DNA of 64,000 nt from Myrica gale (lineage: Eukaryota; Streptophyta; Magnoliopsida; Fagales; Myricaceae), in contig OZ005606.1 of NCBI GenBank assembly GCA_963930655.1, forward strand, positions 21,120,001-21,184,000, written 5' to 3'. Below the pieces are notes generated by a model. The model was not told the DNA's origin. It ran no database searches and saw only the letters and a program-made list of their open reading frames with translations. Below are positions 1-10,200 of this stretch, piece by piece. The number at the start of each line of letters is the position of its first letter. The first letter of the stretch is position 1. A program made the position numbers and the translations under genes.

Positions 1-187
1 CTTGTTGTGTTCATTAATATAATTGGGATCTTTGTAATGAATTGAGAAATGTTCATATGAATTTCGGGTTGTATATTTTAATTTTCTGATATATCATATA
101 TTTGAATTTTTGAATTTTTGATGAATGAATAACATGTTCAATTTTTATAAAAAGTACTTAAATGGGCCAAACAATATGGCCCAAAAC

Positions 188-331
188 ATTATCGGAATTC
201 TGACATCCGCTTCCGCTTCCTCTAAGTTCGGCAATAGCCAGAAGCGAAATCCATTTTGGTCATCCGCTAGTTAGCTTACCAGATTTCGGAATGTTAAATT
301 TCGCTTCGGACATGTCCGCTATCCACTTATA
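188..331 (-). repeat. degenerate hAT-like terminal repeat region
   Basis: This stretch contains several short motifs of the CCGCTTCC / GCGGAAG type. Read on the minus strand it begins TATAAGTGGATAGCGGAC, which resembles the start of the repeat at 414 (14 of 18 positions). Clustered subterminal motifs behind a TAGGG-like end are typical of hAT elements. No matching second end or target duplication was found, so it is treated as a fragment. Confidence 0.4.
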
Positions 332-413
332 CTATTGACTCATGTGGAATGATAAATAAACGAATAATTGTTAGCATAAGAGATTTCACAAATCAATCAC
401 GAATACTCGATGG

Positions 414-540
414 TAGGGGTGAATAGCGGACTAGTCGGAAGCGAACCTAGCGGATGGCCAAAATAGAGTCCGCTTCCGACTCTTAGCGGACTTAGCGGAA
501 GTGGAATTAGCGGAAGCGGATAGCGGAATTCCAACAATTT
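414..540 (+). repeat. hAT-like element end with GCGGAAGCGG subterminal motifs
   Basis: The stretch starts TAGGGGTGAATAGCGGAC, a plausible hAT terminus, and is followed by six or more AGCGGA/GCGGAAG motifs on both strands. It faces away from the related repeat ending at 331, so the two are not simply the two ends of one short element. No protein is encoded. Confidence 0.4.
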
Positions 541-600
541 TTTGGTCCATATTTTTCGGCTCATATAAGCATTTTTTTCAATAAAAAAGATCTTACTCAT

Positions 601-720
601 TCATCACAATTCACAACTAGTCTAACATATTCACAACAATTCACAACAGATTCACAACTATTCACAACAGATTCTCAACTACTCACAACAGATTCACAAC
701 AATTTACAAAGATCTGCTAA
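601..720. repeat. short tandem repeat, unit about 10-22 bp (TTCACAACA-type)
   Basis: The motif TTCACAACAGA and close variants (TTCACAACTA, CTCACAACAGA) recur about nine times in 120 bp. The array is degenerate and has no coding content. It looks like a minor low-complexity expansion. Confidence 0.6.
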
Positions 721-2051
721 CAATTTGAAATAGAGAGACAAGAAATATCCACTTATTCAAACTTCTAAAATTCACATAGCATAACATCAACAGAGGCAGA
801 AGCAACATTTACAGATTATGAGAAAGAAGACCCATTTATGGAACTAAAGCACTGGAAAGGAAGAGCTACCAGTCTACATCTGCTTTAACCTATAATACAG
901 GAAATGCATCATAAAATTTGTTAATCCTCCGTGAAGAAGTATAAATTACTCATCCAGCAACACTAATCACAACCATTTGAAGTTTTCACGTGATAATTTT
1001 TTGAAATTTTGAAACCTACTTGAATTCAGTCATACAGTTTCAAACTAACCTCAGATTAGTCGAACCTAAAATGAATATTGTACTGCGTTCACTCATAATA
1101 TCAATAATCTATAGCAAAATTTTTGTTTGTCTTTTGGCAAATTCTGTATTTTGTACCCTTCTTTAGGTTGCATTATCATTCAGGTTTGAATTAATTGTTG
1201 GTCCGTAGAACCTTCTAAGTTTATCCAATCACCTTTTTTCTGTTGGGCACAAGTGCACATATTCAATTCATTATCCTAGTTTCACGCAATTGACAATCAT
1301 ATCATTCACCCATGCAGATACACACTGAAACAATTTATTTGATCCAACGGTGATAATCCCAACAAACAATCCTCAAATGGAATATTAGTCACACACATAC
1401 ATTGGAATGATGCACGCCCGAAGGCCAAGCAATCTTAACAACATTAAAACGTGCACGTCAGCAAGCTAGCAACTGGAAGTTAGAGGTAAAAGTCCCAGAT
1501 ATCTTAAATAAGACGACACCCTTAATTTTAAGTCTTGAACGAAGCGTGCAGGGATACAATCCACTACAAGCTTCGCATTAATTTGGGAATGTCTAATTAA
1601 CCCAAGTATCGATCGCAAATTGAAACGAAACCCTAAGAAGATCAAACGACAGAAATTACGGGGGATGAAAATGGATTCGGAACAGCAGAAGCAAAACAAA
1701 ATTAAATAAAGAAAGCTCAAAAACCTTTATCATTCCCTTCTAATTATGAGCAACAGCGGAAGCCTTCTCGACGAGCTTCTTGTCCCTCCATTCTATTGAG
1801 AGAGATAGACAGACATACAGAGTAGAGCGAGAGAGAGAACCAGCGCGAAGAGGTTGATCGTTGCACTAGCCGCTCGCCGGAGCTCAGAGACCGTTGGACT
1901 AGCCGCCCACAGAAGAGAGAGAGAATGAGAGAGAGAGAGAGAGAGTTGAGGGAGTGACTGTGAGGAGGAGAGCTGGAGTCTGCAGAGGACTTAGGGCCAG
2001 GGGGGTCGCGAAGGAGAGGGTGGGGGGAGAGGACTTAGGGTTTTCTCTTAT
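721..2051. other. gene-free stretch with GA-rich segment
   Basis: No coding region with homology or sustained codon structure was seen. From about 1790 to 2030 the DNA is GC-richer and has a (GA)n run near 1927-1945, resembling a plant promoter or 5' leader read on the minus strand. On that strand a 15-codon reading frame starts with ATG in a good context near 1791, too little to call a gene. Confidence 0.4.
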
Positions 2052-2143
2052 CGCGGATCAAAACGACAGGTTTTGATCCGCGGTATTATATTTTAAAAAA
2101 AAACTACTAAATGACGTCGTTCTATTTAAAATAGAACGATGTC
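2052..2143. repeat. two adjacent short hairpins
   Basis: Positions 2052-2082 form a perfect inverted repeat with 13-bp arms (CGCGGATCAAAAC) around a 5-bp loop. Positions 2113-2143 form a second palindrome with one mismatch (GACGTCGTTCTATTT against its partner). The CACTA element inserted 17 bp downstream. No function is evident. Confidence 0.7.
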
Positions 2144-2160
2144 GTTTTACTATTCAGTTA

Positions 2161-2445
2161 CACTACAAAAAAAGGTCTATTGCGGCGGTCGCAAAAAACG
2201 CCGCTAAAGGGCGTTTTTTGCGGTGTTTTGCAAAAAACGCTGCTAAAGGGGGTCTATAGAGGCAGTCAGTCCATTAAGGGTATCACCTTTAGCGGCGGTC
2301 TTTTTACCGCCGCTATAGACCCCACTCTAGCAGCGTTTTGCAAAAAACGCCGCGAAAGGTATTACCTGTAGCGGCGGTCAGTGACCGCCGCTGTAGAGTT
2401 GGTCTTTAGCAGCGGTTTTTTCAAAAACCACTGCTATAGGTATAA
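2161..2445. repeat. left subterminal repeat array of the first CACTA element
   Basis: Repeated motifs of the type GCGGCGGTC, AACGCCGCTAAAG and CCGCCGCTATAGA occur in both orientations about every 20-30 bp. Such arrays are the binding sites of TNPA-like proteins in En/Spm elements; binding is inferred here. Confidence 0.8.
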
Positions 2446-3214
2446 TTGGAAAAAAAATAATAAAAAAATAATATTTATTTAATGTTAATAATTATTTTAT
2501 GGACTATTTTATTCCTTTTAATACATAATTTTATTTTGTCACGTGTTTAAAAAACATTTTAAGAGACCTGTATAATAAAATATGGAATTAAAAGGAGTTT
2601 TATGAAAATTGAAGTTGTTATATGGAATTAGAAATAATGTTATGAAAGTTATATAGAGTGATATGAAAGTTAGAGAGAGTGATATGAATATTAAAGTTGT
2701 TGCATGATATATTTGATTATGACATATTATTTAAGTTGAAACAAAAAGATATTGTGAGATTAATTAGCTTATGCAATTAAAGTACATAACTTTATATCTG
2801 GTCATTGTTATTATGGTAATTGAATATTTTATCTGGTATCAATTTGACACGTAAGTGTTTATGTGACTTTACAATTTTATTTTACATGAATAAACTAATA
2901 TTATATAAATCAACATAAAATAAATAAAATATAAAGGAAAAGAAAAGAAATCAAAACGGTGAGTTTCATTTTCATTGTAAAACATGAGTTTCAAAATGTC
3001 GGTAAGCTGAAATTCATTTCTCGCGCGCCCCCTCTTCCTGATCTTTTATTTTCCGACGAAAGTCCCTCCCTCTACCTATTCGTCGCGTCTCCCCCTGCAC
3101 TGCCTACTACTTCTTGCTCTATCCTGCTCCGTCGTCGTTTCCCAAACACGCCCTCCACCCTGGATGCTCCTCACTTCTAGACGGAATACTGCACGAGCAG
3201 ACCTTCAAAGGAAA

Positions 3215-3949
3215 ATGTTTCTCTCTTGTTCTTCCCCTCTTTCTCTGCTCCGGTCGTCCCCACGTCCTCAGCATCCGTGCCTCTCCTTCGGCCTCTGCTC
3301 CCCTCTGCGCTCCTTCGCAAACCCTAGAAAACTCCGAACCTTAGTCTTCGCTTATTCGTCTTCTTCTTCCTCTTCCATCGACAAACTCAGGTCCAAACGC
3401 CCATCGCACTCTGATGATTCCTCCAAGGTTAGCTTCTATTGCGGTTTGTTTCGTTTTCTTGATTCATTTCAATCATTTGGAATTTGGAGGTCTCGTTCTA
3501 AATTAATTTCGATCAACGAATTCAATTAGGTCTTAATGAGAAAACGCAGGGAGTTTGTTGATTATTTAGGACTACTTAGTTGTATGAACTCATGTGGTCT
3601 AGTCTGAGGTTCGTCTTTATGCCTTTCATTTATGGGGACACGAAAATTTTTGGTCGACCCTTCTCTTAGTTTTCGCAGTTTTGTGTGCTTGCGTGGAACT
3701 GATTGGGGAATCACTTTGAATCATGAAAAGGAAACTGATAGGAAACTGGAAAATATACATCGAAAAACAAGTAGCATTGATTTTGTATATAACTTGGCTA
3801 GCAATTACATAGACTCACTTATGCATCTCAACTTTTTTTTTTCTTTGCCTTATGTTTAATGTTGACTCTTGTTCTCAGTTATGGATCTTACTGCATGTCC
3901 TGAGGAACAAATTTTGAACTGTGACCAGCCGGATATAGAGGATAATAAG
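3215..3949 (+). pseudogene. captured gene fragment with transit-peptide-like first exon
   Basis: An ATG at 3215 opens 71 codons up to a GT donor at 3428. The predicted segment starts MFLSCSSPLSLLRSS, is rich in Ser and Arg with very few acidic residues, and ends in a serine run followed by a basic stretch, as in plastid or mitochondrial targeting peptides. A second exon-like block follows an AG acceptor at 3877-3878 and encodes a short acidic piece (MDLTACPEEQILNCDQ...) up to a donor-like GGTTTT at about 3949, but its frame does not continue directly from exon 1. The parent gene was not recognised. Position inside a CACTA element suggests captured, non-functional host sequence; a chimeric transcript is possible. 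Confidence 0.5.
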
Positions 3950-4846
3950 GTTTTCCTGATGTCTTTTCTCTTCCAAAAACAAATCCTCGCATTATTATTT
4001 TATCTCAAGTTGCAAAATCTTTTCCACTTTAAGTTTTTCCTGTGGAATTTGTAATGTACTCTCTGACAGCATTCTTGAGATGGAGATTGGGCAGCAACCT
4101 TTTGAATAAATTGGGTGTGGGTGTGGGTGTGTGTGGATGGGTTGGTTTGTGCTGATGCCAGTAGTATATTCATATCACAAACATCAGTGTATGTCTTGAT
4201 GAACTAGGCATGCATAACTTTCTTATATGAAAGCAGGTCTTATAGAGAGTGGACATATCTCTGTTTATGCTTTTTTACATGGGTAACTTTGATGTGCTAG
4301 GGCAGCATAGTAACTTCTTTTTTTTCCTTATCCCTTGTGCGGTTTCTAACTGCCTGGAATTCTAATTTACATACGGTACAACTACAAGAAAGGGAAAAGG
4401 GGGACTATACAATGAACCGAGAAAGGCACATATAAGGTTGTTTTTCTTGCATAGTTGGATCTAGGCATTCCAGCTGTTTCTTTGTTTCATTTGGTTTACA
4501 TCATTATAGTTATTCTTCCTAACTGGATTAAGTGGTGTAATATGTGATCTGTAGTGCAATACATCCTTAAGCAACTGGAGTGTGTAATTTTTTTTTGGTT
4601 TTGTTCAATGCAGACTACTTGTTTACTTCTTTGCCTGTAAGAATTCTTTACTCGCACTGTTTGTCTCAAACAATGACACAAAAGCATGACTACCACTGTG
4701 GAAGTTATTATTAGATGGTGTTCAGGCCGCTTATGTAGTTTTGAAACTTTTCCTTTTCCCTATCCTGAAGTCATGTTTAAGCTTCATTCCTTGCAGAGGA
4801 ACAGGTCGCTTCCAATTGACACCTACATTAGTTCATTGTTCTAATG

Positions 4847-5262
4847 CCTCTCTTTGACCCTCCCAGGCATGACAGTGCAGAGACAATAAGAAGGGCTTTA
4901 AACCTTGGAGTGAATGTGAAAATGATTACAGGTTGTAATTGGAAGCTATAACTTTGCTATGTTGATCAGCTTTTCAAATATTGCTATTAGTTTATTTGTT
5001 TTATGGGCCTTTTCCATCCTTCGCTTCAAGTTATTGTAATACTTTATGTTAGTAGTTCACACGTGTTGCCGAGCTATGTGTTTTCTGTCAGGTGACCGAC
5101 TTGCAACAGATACAGCTCGTTGTGTTTGGGATAGCTGTTGCTGATGCAACAGATGCAGCTCGTAGTGCTTCTGACATTGTCCTTACAGAACCTGGTCTTA
5201 GTGTTATCATTAGTTCTGTTTTGACTAGTCGGGCAATCTTCCAGAGGATGAAAAATTACACG
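4847..5262 (+). pseudogene. captured plasma-membrane H+-ATPase (P3A-type) gene fragment
   Basis: Exon A (4847-4931) encodes [19 protein letters not shown]... up to MITG, the nucleotide-binding-domain segment of plant plasma-membrane proton pumps, and ends at a GT donor. After a 160-bp intron, exon B (5092-5262) resumes at an AG acceptor and reads [18 protein letters not shown]... to QRMKNYT, where an intact GTAAGC donor sits at the exon border expected for this family. In the family about 90 residues lie between these blocks, so exon B has an internal deletion, and the joint shifts the frame. The joint also shows a near-duplication of GCAACAGATACAGCTCGT. The phosphorylation site and all membrane segments are absent, so no pump can be made. 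This is a captured fragment of the CACTA element. Confidence 0.9.
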
Positions 5263-5777
5263 GTAAGCATAGGTTTCAACTTTGATGTGTTACACTTTTA
5301 GTTTTATATTGAATGCCAACATATGGTTGTCTGCAATGCCAATTTTAATATGGATAATCTTTTGATATGGATAATTGTCCTCAATGATGGTGTGTGGTTT
5401 TTTCCTTCTCGATATCTTCTTGCCCCCTGCAGGGGAGTTCTCTTTCTCCATTTGTGTGCATCAATTCATAGTAGTGCCAACAAAAGAAACTTTCATGCAA
5501 ACAAATATGGAGCTGGCAAGAAATAGAACTTGCTTGTTCTTTGTGCTGAGACTTCAATTCTTGTCGAACAAGATCACTAAATTTTTTATGTTGTTAGACC
5601 ATAGTTCTAGTATCTAACTCAGTGCCTATATTTTGGTGTTTTGGGATTCCAGTTGCATGTGTAGTTCCATTTTTTGTTTTATTTCTGCTTGGCTAGTTAT
5701 TGCTGTGATTTTTATATGCTCATTTTGGGGTTGCAAAGACTTGTATGCAACTGAAATGTGGAAAATTTGGATTTCAG

Positions 5778-5886
5778 GGAATATATTGTTGATCAAGCAA
5801 TGGGGTTGGGAGTTCCTCTGAAGACCATTTGGACTTTGGGACCGCAAACAAGAGGACTTTTTGTTACTTATACAGTCTATTCTTAA
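5778..5886 (+). pseudogene. exon-like fragment of unrecognised gene
   Basis: After a pyrimidine-rich tract and AG acceptor at 5776-5777, a 35-codon frame (EYIVDQAMGLGVPLKTIWTL...) runs to a TAA at 5884. It looks like the terminal exon of a captured host gene. I do not recognise the parent, and it need not come from the same gene as the fragments upstream. Confidence 0.35.
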
Positions 5887-6079
5887 TTTGTAAAGATTTT
5901 TGTGTTTGTTGTAAAATATTATTAATCAATAATAAAGTATATTTTGTTTTATTATCATTGGTCTTTAAGTTTTTACACCCAATAAATTATAATTATTAAA
6001 ATAAATTTGTATTACCGATTAAAAAAGCATGTATATGAAAATATAGGAAAAAATTAGTAGTGTATTAAAAAAAGAAACA

Positions 6080-6379
6080 ACGCTGGCACAGACCTATAGT
6101 GGCGGTCGCGACCACCGCTAACCGACCGCCGCTAAAAGTCTGTACCGGCATTTTCACGAAACTCTGCGAGTAAGATAAAATTGCGTTAGGGTTTATAGTG
6201 GCGGTCGGGACCGCTGCTATAGACCCGAGGTCTTCACCAGCGGTCGCACAAACCGCCGCTATAGATCTAATGCGGTGGACCTATAGCCGCAAAAAAAACC
6301 GCTGCTAAAGCTATAGCAGCGGTGTTGGACCTTTAGCAGCGGTTTCCGACCGCAGCTAAACGCCATTTCTTTTGTAGTG
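6080..6379. repeat. right subterminal repeat array of the first CACTA element
   Basis: GCGGTC, CCGCCGCTATAGA and GCAGCGG motifs recur on both strands up to the terminal TTTTGTAGTG. The arrangement mirrors the left end. Confidence 0.8.
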
Positions 6380-6389
6380 TTAATTAAAA

Positions 6390-6562
6390 ATAGAATAAAA
6401 ATCGGAACCGGAACCGGTTTTTTCGCTAAACCAGCGGAAAATTTCGCTTCCGGTTCCGGTTTTGGGAAAACTCCAAATTGACCACCGGTTCAGGGCCGGA
6501 CCTCATCTTCCCGGAACCGTAGCCGGAGATCCGCCGAAGGCCAGACCGGACTTACACCTCTA
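6390..6562. repeat. hAT-like repeat rich in CCGGTTCCGG motifs
   Basis: About 170 bp of overlapping GGAACCGG / TTCCGGTTCC motifs ends in ACTTACACCTCTA, whose complement TAGAGGTGTAAGT looks like a hAT terminus. A matching left end and target duplication were not found. It directly follows the CACTA element. Confidence 0.4.
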
Positions 6563-7295
6563 TTCGAGGGTAAATTGTGATATGTTAATGGACATGATCA
6601 CAATTAGTAGAAGCCTAAAATTCGGAGTAAAAAACATATAAGAGAAATAATGGAAAAGAGTTTTTCATGTAACCCTATGGCCAAGATATGAGGTCCCCAA
6701 CGATTTCACGCTATATCATAGCTATGACTCAGATAATACTATAAAATATATTTTTTTAGACAGTTGATCATTATGACTTTGAGAAACCATGTGACAGTTG
6801 TGATGCGTGGAAAGGAAGAGGACAGAACATTAGGGTTTCTCAATTGTGAAATCAAAAGATTCAAAGTATAAAAGATTAACAACATCTAAAGATTATCAAA
6901 GATTTAAGATTGAATCGCAGGTAAGTTCAAGATTGTTTGTCAAGATCAAGTAAGTATGATAATTTTCGCAGACAAACTTTCAACCCTAATAACATATTGC
7001 TTTGTGGTGATCTTTACACATTCTCCAGTTTGGAACAAACTCCACACTTCTAATTTTTCGTCCCCAAAAGGAAGAACCCAACCACAAACTCTTATTTCTT
7101 GATGATTCAAAGTGATGAACAACGTCGATCCTGCCACAACACAAGGAAACGGTTAAGGATCTAAAAAGCAAGTTCGTATTATTAACTTTAAAAAGTTGGT
7201 CTACCACATTCAAACTATAGTGGGAACGACTTACATTAGCAATCAACACGCACTGCCGAAGGGATCTTTATGTGAAATATCATCGGTGGTTAATG
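6563..7295. other. 3' flank of the ferroxidase gene; no gene seen
   Basis: AT-rich DNA with no recognisable coding region or repeat. The part nearest 7295 must hold the 3' untranslated region and polyadenylation site of the minus-strand gene, but no clear AATAAA signal stands out. Confidence 0.4.
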
Positions 7296-10200
7296 TCAAG
7301 TGTGAAATTTCAAGGGCCTCATCATCTCATTGTCTTCATGATCCAAAATCTGCACACACAAAAATTGAAGGGCAAACTTTTCCGTAAACATTGTGATGCC
7401 ATTGTTATTTAAGGAATTGCTTCCCACCCACTAAGCTAAGTGGCAACGGAGTCCCTGGGAGTGTGGGTTAAACACAGGCCCAAACCATCGTAAAAAAATT
7501 CACTTAAAATTCATGATTTAAAGAAAAGACAAGGTAGTGGGTTCTGTTCGAAATTTACACACGAAAGGTGTCATCATTTCGGGAAAACAGGGCTAGCAAA
7601 GCTATAAGTTTATATATAAGCCACTCAATGCAACGTTTTTTCTTTACACATCAGCTTAGAGGAGAGGTCGCCTTTGGAATCAAATGCACCACCCCAGCTG
7701 GTCCGCTTGTACATGTTAGGCAGGCAAAAGACAGACCAGAGAAGCTTTACGCTAGCTTTCTCCTGTTTCCAGAAAATTGTAGGAGACAAGTGACACTAAA
7801 ATTTATAAAACGAAAAGACAAGACAGTGGGAATACGCTTACATGGCAATGATATACGTAACCGGGCTCTGAAGTTGCGTCAAAAGAATACGATGCATTCG
7901 AGTGTATGTAAGAAAACCTCACGAGAATCCTCGTCACGACTCCCGGCCTCATCTTGAACACGTTCTTCCAACCCTTCTCTTGAGCCGGCCCTTCTTTTTT
8001 GCTCCCGACTGCGTGCTTGCTTACTTGGCATTTGACTGCGTCGTTTATTTTTGTCATGCAGCTTTTGAACACCTCGAGGTTGACCAGCTCCGTCTGATCC
8101 AACGTCACAAACAGACCCAGATGAATGTGCAAAGGATGGTTATCCCCCGTCAGATTTATAACATTCCAGACCTCGGTGGCTCCCACTTTCGGCTTCTCTG
8201 TCACGGGTGCCTCGTAAGGTTTCCCATTCAAATACAGATGTGTTGGCTCACCCACGTAGCTCGTATACTCGTACATGGCAATATACCGTGTGAGTGACAC
8301 GCTGGACAAATCTGGGCTTGGATACTGTATTAGTTTCTTGGGAACTCGCCACGTGTCAAACTCTTGATACCTACGGATGACGAACTTAAGGACCTTGCTG
8401 TTAATTTCGTTGACTTGGTCACCAGATGGGTAAGGATACCATGCGTCGTTGGCCAGGATAACCGTGTCTGTCCTTGACTTGGAAAAGTCTACAACCACGT
8501 CGGAAATCTCGGATGGGCCCAGTAAAACCTCGTTAGCGATCTCCGATTCACAAAGGTAAGCCGAATCAGATCCCACGTGGATGAATCCAACGCCGTTGGT
8601 GAAGAAGAACCTGAAGAATCTAGCGTTGCTCGCATTGATAATACGGAACCTATACTTACGACGTCGCACCGTCATACGTGGCCAGGCTTTGCCATTCACG
8701 ATGATGGGGTCACCAAAATATTCAGGCCGCCACTGCGGGTGTATGGAGGGATTGTTTCCCGTGGAGTTCATGTATATGGAACCGTCATTGGAAAAGCTGC
8801 GATCAAACACAACCAACGACCGATCAAATTCGTTGCCGTTAGGTAGCCCAAGCGGGGCCTCAACATCAGGGTGGCGAATTATGTATGCCCCAATCAATCC
8901 GGCAAGGAGGTTGACCCTAGTCAATCCTTTGGCATGATCGTGGTACCATAGGTTTCCGGGGTGTTGGCGGTTGTGGTAGCGATACGTTTTCTTGGTCCAC
9001 TTAGGGCCTCTTTGCTTGAAACCAGCGGTGAACCATGACTCCGCGTTCCCGTCACTCTCCGGCTCATCGATGCCGCCGTGCAGATGAACCACCGTTGGAA
9101 TGCCCTTCTTATTGACGGGAATAGCTGTTGGGATTGTGGGGTCCCAGGGAAGTATATGCTTTTTAGGGAGGTGGTTTTGCCATGTCACGTACGTGTCAAC
9201 TCCATGAAGGGCTACGATCGTTGGACCAGGGACTGTTGCCGTGGCCTTGGATGTACCGTAGGCGAAAACCGGTGTGGCAGGGAGATCTCTGTGGAATTTC
9301 TGCAAAGCAAAAGCAAATAACAACCCTCAGATTACAATTGTTTCGGTCATAAGTAATTGTGTCCGTGGGAAAGGAGCAAGTCTGGTAAAGCCCATTAATC
9401 TCCAAAAAGAAACAAAGGAAGGATCTGTAGATCAGACTACAAATAATTGACTGAGCCGGTGACTTATTGTCTTAATTGAATTAAAGTTGACTTTATCGCT
9501 AATTCCAACGCTGTACGCTTAAAAAAACAACCCTTCCCAGTTTAAGAACTTTTTTAATCATGGTTGCGGGTTATGGTAGTTTTAAATAAATTTAGGATGC
9601 CATTAATTCTGATAGGAAACAGATCACAACTCTCTTTTTTTTTTTTCTAAATAAGAAACAGATCACAACTCAACTATGAAGCATAACCTACTAAAAGCAA
9701 AAGGCTGCGGGAAAGGAAACAGTGTACTGTATAGTAGAAGGAGCAACATGTATAAACATCATAATAGGGCTGAACAGAACTGGACCGAACCGCAAATAGG
9801 GATGAACAGAACTGGACTGGATTTGCGGTCCGGTCCGGTCCTAATTTTTAAAATACGATCCGGTCAGTATAAACATCAGAATAGGGCTGAACAGAACCAG
9901 ATCGGATTGCAAATCCGATCCGGTCCTAATTTTTAAAATACGGTCCGGTCCGGTTTATGAATTTCTTATATGCGGTCCGAACCGGACCGCATTTAATAAT
10001 TTTTTTAATTATTAAAAAAAACATCACTGCGCAGTGCAGAGCAACTCTGCACTGCGCAGTTCGAAAAAAAATTTTAAAACCTCTGCGCAGTGCAGAGTTA
10101 GTTCGAATAAATTTTAAAAAGAACAATTTTTTTTAAAAAAATAAATCCGGTCTACCGGACCGGACCATTTATAAGTGGTCCGGTCCGGTCCTTTAATATA

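Larger units (their letters stand above)
2161..6379 (+). mobile_element. non-autonomous CACTA (Pack-CACTA) transposon with captured host exons
   Basis: The element begins CACTACAAAAAAA and ends TTTCTTTTGTAGTG, which are inverted repeats of the CACTA class. It is flanked by a 3-bp duplication, TTA at 2158-2160 and TTA at 6380-6382, as expected for En/Spm-type transposition. Both ends carry arrays of GCGGCGGTC-like subterminal motifs (2175-2445 and about 6090-6370), the presumed transposase-binding sites. No transposase is encoded. The interior instead holds introns and exon fragments of host genes, including a plasma-membrane H+-ATPase. It shares termini, subterminal arrays and AT-rich inner flanks with the element at 37549-41559, so the two belong to one family mobilised in trans. 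Confidence 0.93.

Noticed and set aside
2180-2371. Open frame in the CACTA left end
   Set aside because: It is made of the subterminal repeat array and is not a gene.
7902-8297. Plus-strand open frames across the ferroxidase exon
   Set aside because: They lie antisense to a well-supported exon and show no recognisable motif.
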